From NCBI GenBank assembly GCA_025370055.1, contig CP073041.1:5426272-5490271 (forward strand): 64,000 nt of DNA, given 5' to 3'. Below the pieces are notes generated by a model, which was not told the DNA's origin, searched no databases, and saw only the letters and a list, made by a program, of their open reading frames with translations. Below, piece after piece: positions 19,874 through 29,112 of the stretch. Within the stretch, counting starts at the first letter, position 1, and every line of letters starts with the position of its first letter. Origin of the DNA: Woronichinia naegeliana WA131. Its GTDB lineage: Bacteria; Cyanobacteriota; Cyanobacteriia; Cyanobacteriales; Microcystaceae. A program made the translations under genes and the position numbers.

Positions 19874-20943
19874 ATGTTATCAGTGTTATCAGAAAATGAA
19901 AAAAGGATTCAAGAGTTATGTCAAGAGTTGGGAGAATGTCTCTATCAACAATCTCAAGTTAAAACATTTAATAATTTGGGAGAAATAGAGGAGACTGTCA
20001 GAGACTTAATGATTCAGTATGTCAACCCAGAAATAGGTATTTTTTTGTCAAAACAAGTACAGAGGAAACCACAGGTCGGATACGAACAGTAAAAAGTATT
20101 TTGGGGGAATTGCCCATTACAGAAAAACAAGCGAAGAAATTAGAACTAAAGCCTCGAACTCAGATGAGTCCAATGTTAGAGAAGAACTGTTTGCTACTGA
20201 GTGGCGATGAGTCTTATGAAAAAGCAGCTAAGAAAATCCAATCATTGACGGGAATTGCTGTTTCTCACAGTACGCAACAACGCCTTGTACATCGCTATCA
20301 TTTTGAAGAATTACCCTCTAACACAGAAGTCGAAGAAATTAGCATAGATGGTGGGAAGGTACGACTCAGAACTCCCAAGGGAGAACCCTTAATTTGGCGT
20401 GATTATAAAGGAGTCAGTTTTCATCAATTGGGGGTAGCTGCCTTTTTTCAAGATAACTCGGCTTTATTAGATTTGGTTAATTCTCAAATTTTGGCTAAGC
20501 CTTTAATTTGTTTGGGAGATGGACATGATGGTATCTGGAACTTATTTCGTGAGATAGGACAGAAACATGAGCGAATTGAAATTTTGGACTGGTATCACTT
20601 AATTGAAAACCTCTATAAAGTTGGGGGGTCATTCCAGCGAATTGAGGAGGTCAAGTCTTTTCTTTGGACGGGTGAAGTGGATGCCGCTATCTCCTGTTTT
20701 GAGGGATGGTCAGAGCCTCAAGCTGAGAATTTTATCATTTATTTAAACAAGCATAAACATCGGATTGTCAATTATGGTTATTTGCAGGCAGAGGGCATTT
20801 CCATTGGCTCTGGCTCTGTCGAATCTCAAGTTAAACAAATTGGTCATCGTCTTAAAATTACTGGTGCGAGTTGGAATTCTGACAATGTACCACAAGTCCT
20901 TCGTCATCGCTGTTCCTATTTAGGGCTTGCTGAAAAAAGCTGA
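19874..20943 (+). CDS. ISKra4-family transposase, orfA/orfB with -1 frameshift, tail replaced by IS5L
   Basis: orfA starts at ATG 19874 (MLSVLSENEKRIQELCQEL) and ends at 20092. The -1 frame continues as KTSTEETTGRIRTVKSILG and GELPITEKQAKKLELKP. A T-TTT-TTG heptamer at 20041-20047 is in zero-frame register. The joined protein has EISIDGGKVRLRTPKG, LICLGDGHDGIWN and IGSGSVESQVKQIGHRLK. IS5L copy 4 entered six codons from the end, so the natural tail NDYLF is replaced by GLAEKS and the protein is otherwise complete. Confidence 0.82.
20041..20047 (+). other. Probable programmed -1 frameshift heptamer T-TTT-TTG
   Basis: Codons ATT TTT TTG of orfA set the register. It lies at the same relative place (about 55 codons into orfA) as the A-AAA-AAC site of ISKra4-1, although the protein sequences around it are diverged. 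The joint presence supports real recoding rather than an indel. Confidence 0.7.
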
Positions 20944-22611
20944 AACCTTTACGGAGAAAAATAGTAGGCGAATTAAGAACCGCTAGAATGCACGAAAATA
21001 GGGTAGAATGCCTCAAAACCATTGCATTAAGAAGAGAGAAAGCAGATGTACCGAAAGCAACAGTACTCAATTGAAACACCAGAAAACTTGAAAAATCTGT
21101 TCGGCGGGCAGTTAGACGAAGAAAATCGTTGGATAGAAATGTCAAAAATGATTCCCTGGGAAGAATATGAGGAAGAATATGCAAAAAACTTCACAGAAAA
21201 AAAAGGAGCCCCAGCCAAATCATTTAGAATGGCATTAGGAGCATTAATTATCAAAGAAATTTCAGGAAAAAGTGACAGAGAAACAGTAGAACAAATAAAA
21301 GAGAACCCTTATTTACAGTACTTTATAGGAATGGAAAGCTATAGTAGCAAAGAAGCATTTAATGCGTCAATGATGGTTCATTTTCGTAAAAAAATAGGAA
21401 TGGAATTAATAAATAAAATTAATAAAAAAATAGAAAAAAAAGCGACGGGTGTAGCGTCAGAAAAAAAAGAAAATGAAGGAAAGTTATTGTTAGATGCGAC
21501 TTGTACACCAGCAGATATAAAATATCCAACGGATATAGGAATATTGAATGATGCCAGAGAAAAAACAGAAAAAATAATAGATAAGCTGTATGAAGAAATA
21601 AAAGAGAAAAGGAAAGAAAAGCCGAGGACTTATAGGGAAGTGGCAAGAAAAGAGTACTTAGCCATAGCAAAAAAACGTCGTGTGTCAAAAAAAGAAAGAA
21701 GAAAAGGAACAAAAAAACAACTAGGATATATAAAAAGAAACTTGTCTGATATAGAAAAAATGATAGAAGAGGGAGCAAAGTTAGAAAAACTAACGAAAAA
21801 AGAGCAAGAAGAGCTTGTAACGATAGGAAAAGTGTATGAGCAACAGTTAGAAATGTATGAAAAAAAGACAAATAAAGTAGAAAACAGAATTGTGAGTGTA
21901 AGCCAACCTCACGTGCGTCCAATAGTGCGTGGAAAAGCGGGAAAAGCAGTAGAGTTTGGAGCTAAAATATCGGCAAGTAATGTGAATGGCTTTGTCTTCT
22001 TAGACAAATTAAGTTGGGATAATTACAACGAATCGGGAGATTTACAAGCGCGAATAGAAGAATATAAAAGGGAAACAGGATGTTATCCGGAATCGGTTCA
22101 TGTGGATAAAATCTATCGAACAAAAGCGAATCGAGCTTATTGTAAAGAAAGGGATATAAGAATGAGTGGTCCCCGATTGGGAAGACCGCCGAAAGAGGTG
22201 AGCAAAGAAAAAAAGAAAGAGGCACGCTCAGATGAAAGAGTGCGTAATGCCATTGAGGGTAAATTCGGACAGGGAAAGAGGAAATTTAGTCTTGGTCGAG
22301 TGATGGCCAAACTACCTGAGACCTCGGAAACGGTAATTGCGATGAACTTTTTGGTAATGAATCTTTCTACTCTACTTCAGAAGACAAAAAGTAAAAAGTT
22401 GTAGAGTCGTTTTTCTTGTGAAAAATGGTGTTAATTTTCCTCTCTTTTGTGAGGAGTGATTTGTGTTGACCTTTTTAGACAGAAAGGAACAATAGATTAA
22501 ACAAAATCTGTATTTTGATTTGTTTCCATAAGGATAAGTTATCTATGCTTTTTCAGTCCATACTTCCCTAACCCACATTTCTTTCGTTTTTTGACTTTTT
22601 CAGCAAGCCCT
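20922..22611 (+). mobile_element. IS5L copy 4 (1690 bp)
   Basis: Complete ends; ATTT flanks both sides (20918-20921, 22612-22615). Removing the element and one ATTT restores the ISKra4-2 sequence seen uninterrupted (in reverse) around 59820-59840. Confidence 0.93.
21046..22404 (+). CDS. IS5/IS1182-type transposase (intact, 452 aa; copy 4)
   Basis: Full-length and in frame, with the 8-A tract. It differs from the copies at 4764, 35340 and 44763 by two residues: Pro instead of Leu in KMIPWEEYEEEY (also Pro in copy 1), and Lys instead of Glu in INKKIEKK. Catalytic segments are unchanged, so it is potentially active. Confidence 0.93.
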   Translation: MYRKQQYSIETPENLKNLFGGQLDEENRWIEMSKMIPWEEYEEEYAKNFTEKKGAPAKSFRMALGALIIKEISGKSDRETVEQIKENPYLQYFIGMESYSSKEAFNASMMVHFRKKIGMELINKINKKIEKKATGVASEKKENEGKLLLDATCTPADIKYPTDIGILNDAREKTEKIIDKLYEEIKEKRKEKPRTYREVARKEYLAIAKKRRVSKKERRKGTKKQLGYIKRNLSDIEKMIEEGAKLEKLTKKEQEELVTIGKVYEQQLEMYEKKTNKVENRIVSVSQPHVRPIVRGKAGKAVEFGAKISASNVNGFVFLDKLSWDNYNESGDLQARIEEYKRETGCYPESVHVDKIYRTKANRAYCKERDIRMSGPRLGRPPKEVSKEKKKEARSDERVRNAIEGKFGQGKRKFSLGRVMAKLPETSETVIAMNFLVMNLSTLLQKTKSKKL

Positions 22612-23393
22612 ATTTAAATGATTACCTTTTTTGACTCTTTCATTTACCTCGTTAAGTATTTCTACTTATTGCAAAGGTGAGATGCTCCCGATAGATAGCA
22701 CTGGCTATCGATTTTCTTATATCAGCCAGTTTCGGACATAACGGCACTCTTTTGTATCGGATGTCCGATTTTCTTTTCTCCACTTACACGCCTCGAGAAC
22801 TTCCCACTGTCCAGTCACTAAGGCGTATAAAAATAATGTCTCTTGTAATCCTGATAATTTCTTTTCCCAATTCAATATTGTTGTTTTCGCGTAGCCGAAT
22901 ACTCGGGCTGCTGCATTTAATCCTATTCCTTCCATTCTGGCTTTTAATACTTTTACAATTTCACTTAATGGGGTTTCTAAGCCAGCGATTACGCTACCAT
23001 AAGTCTCAGCAAAACAAGAACTACATTCTTGACAAATGAACATTTTACGTTCCCCGTTACCTTTCGTTTGATAATGAGAATGTATTTTTACTTTTTCACT
23101 ATAGCAATGAGGACAGTTTTTCTTGAATAAGGCATCCTCTTTCTCTTGGCACAAGCCAACATCATTCAGGATTTCCATAGAGCTTTTCTTTACTATTGAC
23201 ATTGTTTTCTGTTTCCTTCTTCTTTGATATAATGACAATAATAATAATAGTATAATAATAACGGGCCGATGTCTAGTCTTAAACTATTTTTCTATTTTCT
23301 CAAAGCCTTACACCATAACTTTTTCCAACTTTGATCAGACGATACCAGTTCCACTGGATTAGCGATCGCCCTCGCCTTAACTGCCTTGCCCGT

Positions 23394-23598
23394 CAGCAAT
23401 TCTAAATTTGCGCTGTAGCAAGGGTTTCAGGTTTTAGTTCGCGTAATACGGGGGAAAATTCAACGGGATTAACAAGTTCATTTTACGAGTCTTCAAGCTT
23501 TTAGGCGCAATAGTACATCTAGGATTGCCCCAAAAACCCCTTTAAAATGTTCTTTAAATCCCTAAAAGGCTTGCTGTGTCTAAAACTGAGAATTGCTG
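23394..23598. repeat. MITE-2 copy b (205 bp)
   Basis: Ends CAGCAATTCTAAATTTGCGC at 23394 and GAGAATTGCTG at 23598; perfect 9-bp duplication CTTGCCCGT at 23385-23393 and 23599-23607, in the signal-peptide codons of the SH3 gene. Confidence 0.9.
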
Positions 23599-23779
23599 CT
23601 TGCCCGTTCTTGCTCATGGGATTTCAGCAATTCTAAATTTGCGCTGTAGCAAGGGTTTCAGGTTTTAGTTCGCGTAATATGGGGTAAAATTCAACGGGAT
23701 TAACAAGTTCATTTTACGAGTCTTCAGGCTTTTGGGCATAATAGTACACCTAGGATTGCCCCAAAAACCCTCTTTTAAA

Positions 23780-25533
23780 CCCACATTCCGTACATAAAAA
23801 AAGAACAAAGAAAATAAGAAAAGTCATTATGACAAAAGATAATACTGACAAGTAGTAGCCCCAAAAAAGCGCAAAATCCTCTCTCGCTCAAGCGTTAGAT
23901 TGATAATTTGCTGACAATTATCCAGTACAACCCAATGAACTCCTTTCAACATCTGAAAAATCCAACGCAGTGTCGGACGCTGAGTCGGCTTTCCCAACTG
24001 ATTAGGCACAGTCTCCTCCTGCTCTGCCAGAGCCAGTCTCAGTTGACGTTGTCCCAAGCTGTACACCAGTAAACACAACACCATGATGAAACTCAATGCC
24101 ATAATCCGCTCAGGGGTTTTGAGAAACACACTGGACGCAAAAAATAGCGGGTCTTTAAGGAAGCGAAAACCTCGCTCTACTCCTTGCTGTTGCTTGTATT
24201 GGACAAGCAGTTGCTCATCACTCCATAAGTCTGTGTCTAACTGATTCGTCGCCAAGACAAAACGTCCTGCTGCCCGCTCCGCAAGTTCAACTTTTGCCAT
24301 ATTGAGACTTAAAGTGGCTTGAGCATGGTAGCTACGACGAATCGGCTGTTCATGGAGTCGGGGCTTACCTCGATGACCGTAATGACATTTTTCCACTACG
24401 CTTAGGTCTTCAAGATGATGTAATTCTAAACTCTTCTCCCATCGGCTCAGGGCGGTTAAAGCATCCTCGCGACAAGCAAATTCCTGACGCTGTAATTGTT
24501 CTAATTGTCTTTGAGCTTGAGCGGTTGCTTTCTCTGTCTTCTTCGTCAGTTGTTTGAGGTCTAAAGCTTTTTTTTGCTCGCTATCTACCACTATCCAACG
24601 TTGTTTGACTCCCCCATATTCACTTTCTAAGGAGGTAAGACGATAGCCCTCTAAATCCGTTGTGATGAATTGCTCCGAGGCTAATTGACTGACCGCATCT
24701 TGCACTTCTCTAATCGTTTTCGGCACAGAACATAACCAGTATATGCCGGTTAACTTTTGCAAGTTATCGGCACTGTATAAGGCTGAATCTGCTATATACA
24801 AACCCTCAAATTGCCACTGCTCATTGAACTTTTTCAAGAGTTTAGCAAACTCTTTTTTATCACTTTGATTGCCATCTCCTAATTCGAGAAAAGCGGGAAT
24901 GTCGCCATCCCCCCAACAGACTAGATTCAATACAAATTGTTTCAAGTCTGGTCGCTTATCCTTTGAATAGCCATGAGTGATATGGATTATTTGGCTTTCT
25001 TTATCTTCTCTCTCCACCGATAATTTATATTCCCCTTGTACCGATAATGAACTGGAGTCTAAATGGGAACTTTTCATCACTATTTTGAAGATTTCTACGG
25101 CTTTTAGACAAATTCCGAGAAACAAACGGCTGATGCCGGCCATAAAGATTAAATCTAAGACTCTCCCTAAACGGTCATCATTCAGGTCGCTGGCTTTTAT
25201 TCCTTTTCCTAAAAGATGTTCTACTGGTTTATCTTCAAAAAAACGACTGAACAAATATAAAGGAGAGTTGATAAAGCCTAAGCCATTGAGAATCATCGCT
25301 TTCACTACCAGACCCGCACTGATTTTAGCACGGTCATTTTCTCCTAGTTGTTCATTGATATAATCCACTAGACCTAGTTCATCAACTATCGCCGCGATTA
25401 TTCCTAAATGGTCGAGATTTTTAACGTTTAATTGGGTCATTTTCTCTTGGGTTTATTAGCTTTTTTATTTTAACTATTCTGTAGCCATTTTTGAATCTAT
25501 TTTTATTTTTTCAAGACTAGTACGGAATACGGG
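23780..25533 (-). mobile_element. IS1634A element (1754 bp)
   Basis: Ends CCCACATTCCGTAC at 23780 and GTACGGAATACGGG at 25533; the duplication TTTTAAA stands at 23773-23779 and 25534-25540 within MITE-2c. Confidence 0.92.
23827..25440 (-). CDS. IS1634-family transposase (intact, 537 aa; IS1634A)
   Basis: The N-terminal DUF4277-like region (MTQLNVKNLDHLGIIAAIVD to about residue 110) precedes a DDE domain with SSHLDSSSLSVQGEY near 125, GLYIADSALYSADNL near 215 and QQGVERGFRFLKDPL near 425. It is full-length for the family. It equals the IS1634B and D proteins almost exactly up to residue 340, but differs in a block at about 341-430, suggesting a mosaic origin. Confidence 0.93.
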   Translation of the reverse strand: MTQLNVKNLDHLGIIAAIVDELGLVDYINEQLGENDRAKISAGLVVKAMILNGLGFINSPLYLFSRFFEDKPVEHLLGKGIKASDLNDDRLGRVLDLIFMAGISRLFLGICLKAVEIFKIVMKSSHLDSSSLSVQGEYKLSVEREDKESQIIHITHGYSKDKRPDLKQFVLNLVCWGDGDIPAFLELGDGNQSDKKEFAKLLKKFNEQWQFEGLYIADSALYSADNLQKLTGIYWLCSVPKTIREVQDAVSQLASEQFITTDLEGYRLTSLESEYGGVKQRWIVVDSEQKKALDLKQLTKKTEKATAQAQRQLEQLQRQEFACREDALTALSRWEKSLELHHLEDLSVVEKCHYGHRGKPRLHEQPIRRSYHAQATLSLNMAKVELAERAAGRFVLATNQLDTDLWSDEQLLVQYKQQQGVERGFRFLKDPLFFASSVFLKTPERIMALSFIMVLCLLVYSLGQRQLRLALAEQEETVPNQLGKPTQRPTLRWIFQMLKGVHWVVLDNCQQIINLTLERERILRFFGATTCQYYLLS

Positions 25534-26028
25534 TTTTAAATGTTCTTTAAATCCCTAAAAGGCTTGCTGTGTCTAAAACTGAGAATTGCTGATGGGATTT
25601 CGACCTTAAGTGGTAGTGGACGCATTTATGTACGGACTAAACCTACTATTAAATCGACGGCTCCCCAATACGGACTAGCGGGTGACAAGGTTAAAGTGAT
25701 GAACTGCGTCCCCGACAAAGATCAATCTGGCAGCGATCTTAATTGGTGTAAAGTCCAGTTTACCAAGTCCAAAGCAGTGGGATGGGTTCGTAGTGATCAC
25801 ATTATTTTTGCCGATGGTGGGGAATAAAACAGCAACGATTTTTTCATAAGGGGGATTAGTTCTACTTAAAAAACTTTTTAAGTTATTTTCTGTTAGCAAA
25901 AACTTGTTCCCTTCTTTAACTGGACAGTGCGAAGTTCTAGGAAAATCAACGAGTTTACTAGGGTTTCAGCCCCCAACGTCCTTCACCCCTCTTCCAGACT
26001 CACAATCGCTGAAAGGCTTTCAATGCAA

Positions 26029-27800
26029 CCCACATTCCGCAGGTAAGTCAAGAGACAAAGTAGTACTTTTGACATGAAGAGCCAAGAAAGGAAAGAATAT
26101 GTTTGTGTTTGGAGGTCAAATTAACGATAGTTTGAATGCCGTCAATCTCTAACCAACGGATAAACAGAAAAGACTGAAAGACCCAAAGCAGAGTGGGAAT
26201 GGCGGTCGGTTTACCCTTTTGATTAGGAATAGTCTGATGGGCAAGAGCCAAAGCCTGTCGTAGGCGACGTTGTGCCAAAGTATAAACCAATAAAGAGACA
26301 ACCATAATCATCATCAAAGCCATAATGCGTTGAGGATTCTTGAGAAAAAGAGCAGAGGCAAAAAAGAAAGGGTCTTTGAGAAAGCGAAAGCCGCGCTCGG
26401 TGTTTTGTTGAGCCTTATATTCAGCCAACATCTGGTCGGGACTCAAAACCTGAGAATCAAGAACATTAGTAGCTAAAATAAAACGTCCAGCCCGTTTAGA
26501 TGCGGCTTCCAAGCAAGAGGAATCAAGGCTTAATTGCCCAGTTAAGCGGTAATGAAAACCGAGAGGGGTAGCCCCTTGTTTCGGTCTTCCTCCCTTGGCA
26601 TAGTAAGGAATAGTCTGAACCTCAACTTGACTGAGTTGATGATAAGTCAAGGTTTTTGGCCAGAGTTGAGCCTCAGTAAGAGCATCGGCCTCACAAGCAA
26701 AATTCTGTCCACAAAGTTTCTGCCATTCTTTTTTGACAACTTTATCGGCTTTCTCAATTTTTTGACTTATAGCTTTATTATCGGACTGGAGACGTTGAGC
26801 ACTTTCGACCACAAGCCATCGTTGCTGTTCACCTCCATATTCCGAAGCCCTCACTTGCCAACGATAACCGTCCTGTTCACCCTGCTGCCATTGGTCTTCT
26901 GATATATTTGCCAAAGTCTCAGTGGCTTCTTTCAGAGGGACACGACTTAACCATTGAATTGACCTCGCCATGCCCACATTTTCCGCCGTATAAAAAGCTC
27001 CATCAATCACCGATAAACCTTCCATATTCAACGTTTCTTGACAGTCTTTGATTATCTGGGGAAACACCTTTTTATCCGATTCATTGCCATCTCCTAATTG
27101 CATAAAGAGAGGGACACCACCATCTCCACTACATATCATATTTAACATAAACTGTTTTAGGTCTGGTCGTTTATCTCTGGAATAACCAAATTTTATTTTT
27201 ATGGCTTTTGTCTGCTCGTCTTCCTCATCTTCTATCCTTTCCTTATACTTCCCTTGTACAGACATTGAGGTTGAGTCTAAATGCTTTGACTTTTGTTCTA
27301 TTCCAAAGATTGCTGCCGCTTTTAGGACTATTTTCGTGAACCGGTTTTTTACCCCCACTCCAAATACCTTATCCAATGACCTTCCTAGCTTGTCATCATT
27401 TAAATCTTCTGCTTTTATTCCTTCTCCTAATAGATGTTCTAATGCTTTTCCTTTAAAAAACTCACTCAACAAATATAACGGAGCATTAATACATCCTAAG
27501 CAGTTTAATATCATTGCTTTTACTATTGTACCTACACTGAGCTTTTCTTGAGGATGAGTTCCCACTTCCTCATCGATAATTTCTACTAAACCCATTTCAT
27601 CTATAATTCCCGCTACGATTCCTAAGTGGTCGAGGTCTTTAATATTTAGGTTATTCATTTTTACTGTTGATTCTATCTAAGACAAGACTCCATTTTAGAA
27701 CTTTATTGACATTTTTTATCCTTGCCCGAAATCAATGCACAAGTACCGATACTAGCTCGCGTGAACTAGTGCTCCTCTTCGACAACCTGCGGAATGTGGG
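26029..27800 (-). mobile_element. IS1634C element (1772 bp)
   Basis: Perfect terminal repeats CCCACATTCCGCAGGT; duplication ATGCAA at 26023-26028 and 27801-27806, inside MITE-4. Fragments of this element occur at 8669-8855, 14642-14767 and 47005-47729. Confidence 0.93.
26048..27658 (-). CDS. IS1634-family transposase (intact, 536 aa; IS1634C)
   Basis: A second IS1634 lineage, about half identical to IS1634A. It starts MNNLNIKDLDHLGIVAGIID; the catalytic segments are SKHLDSTSMSVQGKY, GLSVIDGAFYTAENV and QQNTERGFRFLKDPF. The reading frame is complete, it has a matching target duplication, and it is the only full copy of this lineage in the window. Confidence 0.93.
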   Translation of the reverse strand: MNNLNIKDLDHLGIVAGIIDEMGLVEIIDEEVGTHPQEKLSVGTIVKAMILNCLGCINAPLYLLSEFFKGKALEHLLGEGIKAEDLNDDKLGRSLDKVFGVGVKNRFTKIVLKAAAIFGIEQKSKHLDSTSMSVQGKYKERIEDEEDEQTKAIKIKFGYSRDKRPDLKQFMLNMICSGDGGVPLFMQLGDGNESDKKVFPQIIKDCQETLNMEGLSVIDGAFYTAENVGMARSIQWLSRVPLKEATETLANISEDQWQQGEQDGYRWQVRASEYGGEQQRWLVVESAQRLQSDNKAISQKIEKADKVVKKEWQKLCGQNFACEADALTEAQLWPKTLTYHQLSQVEVQTIPYYAKGGRPKQGATPLGFHYRLTGQLSLDSSCLEAASKRAGRFILATNVLDSQVLSPDQMLAEYKAQQNTERGFRFLKDPFFFASALFLKNPQRIMALMMIMVVSLLVYTLAQRRLRQALALAHQTIPNQKGKPTAIPTLLWVFQSFLFIRWLEIDGIQTIVNLTSKHKHILSFLGSSCQKYYFVS

Positions 27801-27924
27801 ATGCAAGGCTTTTGGGCATTTTGTCAAAATGTCTGACAGAGAACTTCGCACTCTCCAGTTCTTTAATCTTTTTTAGTTTATTCTGAACGAATGTTAGTAA
27901 TCGAAAAAAATAATCAAAAAATCA

Positions 27925-29112
27925 CTATTTTTCCACCATATTTTCTATCAAAATATTCTTATAAAAATCAAGTAATTTTTGAGCAAGAGCCTGATTTGTA
28001 TATTCTTTAACCACTCGCTCATAGCCTTTTTGAGCTAAAATGTCTCGCCAATGAACTTGTTCTATCATTTTTTTTAAACAAATCGTTAATTCATGGCTTT
28101 GACCTTCAGGAAAAATCAAACCAGCTTCCCCAATCACATTAGGAATTTCTCCAGAATCAGAACCGATAACAGGAATTTTGCAAGCCATTGCCTCAATTAA
28201 GACGTGGCCAAATTGTTCTTTCCAACCTTTGGCCGTTAAACTGGTTTGAGCATGACTGGTTTCTGAGGGTAGAACTAAAACTTGCATTACATTCACATAA
28301 TCAACAACTTGATCATGGGCAACATTTTCGACCCAAATTAGGCGATCGCTGATTCCCTGTTGATTAGCTGCCTGTTGAAGTACAGTTTTAAACTCACCGC
28401 GACCCACTAATAACAATTTCCATGTCAGATTCGTTAGTGAGGCCAGGGAATCCAATAATGTTAATAATCCCTTTTCGCGGACAAAACGACCAATGTAGCC
28501 AATTACAAAATCCTCTTTATTTAGCCCTAGACTTTGTCTTAAGACAGATTGATCTTGAGCGTAAAATAAAGTTTCATCTACTCCTAATTGAGGCATAACC
28601 ATTGCTTTTTGCTGATAACCATGCGATCGCAAAATATTGACCGCATCTTGATTACCGCCAATTAAACCATCTGTATGATGTAAGTTATAGGATTCTAGCC
28701 AAGCCAAGGGAAATTTGAGTTGATAGGGAATATTCCACCAGGTAAAAAGGATATTTTTAGCTCCAAGTTTCAGGAATTGATTGAGCGTAATCAATTGAGC
28801 ATAGGCCAAAGATTTTACCCCCTGTTCGACCTGAATAATATCTGGTTTAAAAGACTGTAATAACGCTACAATTGGCCAACCAAAGGTTAGTAAACCCTGA
28901 TTATTTTGACTCCAATTAGGAACCGGAATAACGCGAAAATTATTTTCTTGATAAAACTCTGTTGTAACTTGGCGATTTTGGACTCCGCCCGGCTGCCAGG
29001 TTTGGGGTACAACAATGATCACTTCTAGATCCGGTTCTAGATAACTCAATAATCTCAATTTTTCTCGATTGAGAGGAACAATATAAGTATGACTGACAAC
29101 TAAAATTCTCAT
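27925..29112 (-). CDS. Glycosyltransferase, GT4 (GT-B fold) family
   Basis: A 395-residue cytoplasmic or membrane-associated sugar transferase. The N-terminal Rossmann-like domain (MRILVVSHTYIVPLNREKL) and the C-terminal donor-binding domain are both present: IGYIGRFVREKGLLTLLDSL near 212, KLLLVGRGEFKTVL, and the family's conserved acidic region HVLIEAMACKIPVIGSDSGE near 318-337. Its ATG overlaps the TGA of the upstream GT2 gene (ATGA), indicating translational coupling. It is the last gene of the glmM-wzy-GT2-GT4 run. Donor and acceptor sugars cannot be told from sequence. Confidence 0.88.
   Translation of the reverse strand: MRILVVSHTYIVPLNREKLRLLSYLEPDLEVIIVVPQTWQPGGVQNRQVTTEFYQENNFRVIPVPNWSQNNQGLLTFGWPIVALLQSFKPDIIQVEQGVKSLAYAQLITLNQFLKLGAKNILFTWWNIPYQLKFPLAWLESYNLHHTDGLIGGNQDAVNILRSHGYQQKAMVMPQLGVDETLFYAQDQSVLRQSLGLNKEDFVIGYIGRFVREKGLLTLLDSLASLTNLTWKLLLVGRGEFKTVLQQAANQQGISDRLIWVENVAHDQVVDYVNVMQVLVLPSETSHAQTSLTAKGWKEQFGHVLIEAMACKIPVIGSDSGEIPNVIGEAGLIFPEGQSHELTICLKKMIEQVHWRDILAQKGYERVVKEYTNQALAQKLLDFYKNILIENMVEK

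Larger units (their letters stand above)
19726..22689 (+). mobile_element. ISKra4-2 copy a, holding IS5L copy 4
   Basis: Ends are GGGAGCATCTCAC at 19726 and GTGAGATGCTCCC at 22689. The left flank is IS5L copy 3 and the right flank is the 5' end of ISF-b, with no matching duplication, so a deletion or recombination removed the original partner flank. Without IS5L copy 4 the element is about 1270 bp. A partial second copy is at 59751-60430. Confidence 0.88.
15963..22814 (-). pseudogene. ISF copy b, transposase C-terminal part plus 5' end, middle deleted
   Basis: The 3' part (15963-16839) encodes the last 275 or so residues of the ISF transposase, identical to copy a in the part seen (DAYFACEPVLKSFRQ to SPSPDMLTFVA, stop at 16004). 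The 5' terminus is at 22690-22814. TCACTAA flanks both ends. About 600 bp of ISF, corresponding to 10288-10883 of copy a, is absent and has been replaced by MITE-1a, IS5L copy 3 and ISKra4-2. Confidence 0.85.
15767..23202 (-). pseudogene. IS1-family-like transposase (IS1L-b) split by a 6.9-kb nest
   Basis: The start is at 23202 (MSIVKKSSMEI), and the N-terminal 130 codons are at 22815-23202. The element terminus GACGATACCAGTTCC reaches 23352, abutting the signal-peptide region of the SH3 gene. The reading continues at 15767-15962 (NEFVKLVIEGDELYTKVG to EAMMTVAE) and is then truncated. The two halves are joined by a repeated TCACTAA at the ISF-b ends. Everything between 15963 and 22814 was inserted later. 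Confidence 0.85.
23625..25591. repeat. MITE-2 copy c, split by IS1634A
   Basis: Its own 206 bp are at 23625-23779 and 25541-25591. The 9-bp duplication ATGGGATTT flanks it (23616-23624, 25592-25600). It lies only 26 bp downstream of copy b, in the same orientation and in the same host gene. Confidence 0.9.
23353..25827 (+). pseudogene. Secreted SH3-domain protein gene broken by two MITE-2 copies
   Basis: Host coding sequence survives in three pieces: 23354-23393, 23599-23624 and 25592-25827. Joined through the 9-bp duplications CTTGCCCGT and ATGGGATTT they read STGLAIALALTALPVLAHG, then ISTLSGSGRIYVRTKPTIKS, then a bacterial-SH3-type domain (YGLAGDKVKVMNCVPDKD, LNWCKVQFTKSKAVGWVRS), stop at 25825-25827. 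The first piece looks like the hydrophobic core and cleavage region of a signal peptide. The start codon is lost to IS1L-b, which ends at 23352. A short frame from 25540 could still translate the SH3 domain without the signal. Confidence 0.8.
25920..27858. repeat. MITE-4, split by IS1634C
   Basis: Its ends CTGGACAGTGCGAAGTTCT (25920) and AGAACTTCGCACTCTCCAG (ending 27858) nearly match the terminal repeats of ISF. The 8-bp duplication TTCTTTAA flanks it (25912-25919, 27859-27866). Own sequence is about 160 bp at 25920-26028 and 27807-27858, with no coding frame. It lies in the spacer between the SH3 gene and the glycosyltransferase gene. Confidence 0.8.

Noticed and set aside
21419-21922. Long hydrophobic antisense reading frames inside every IS5L copy (also 5137-5640, 35713-36216, 45136-45639)
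   Set aside because: They are the complement of the A-rich charged insertion of the transposase; the Leu/Phe-rich product is a composition artefact and it decays in the same way in broken copies.
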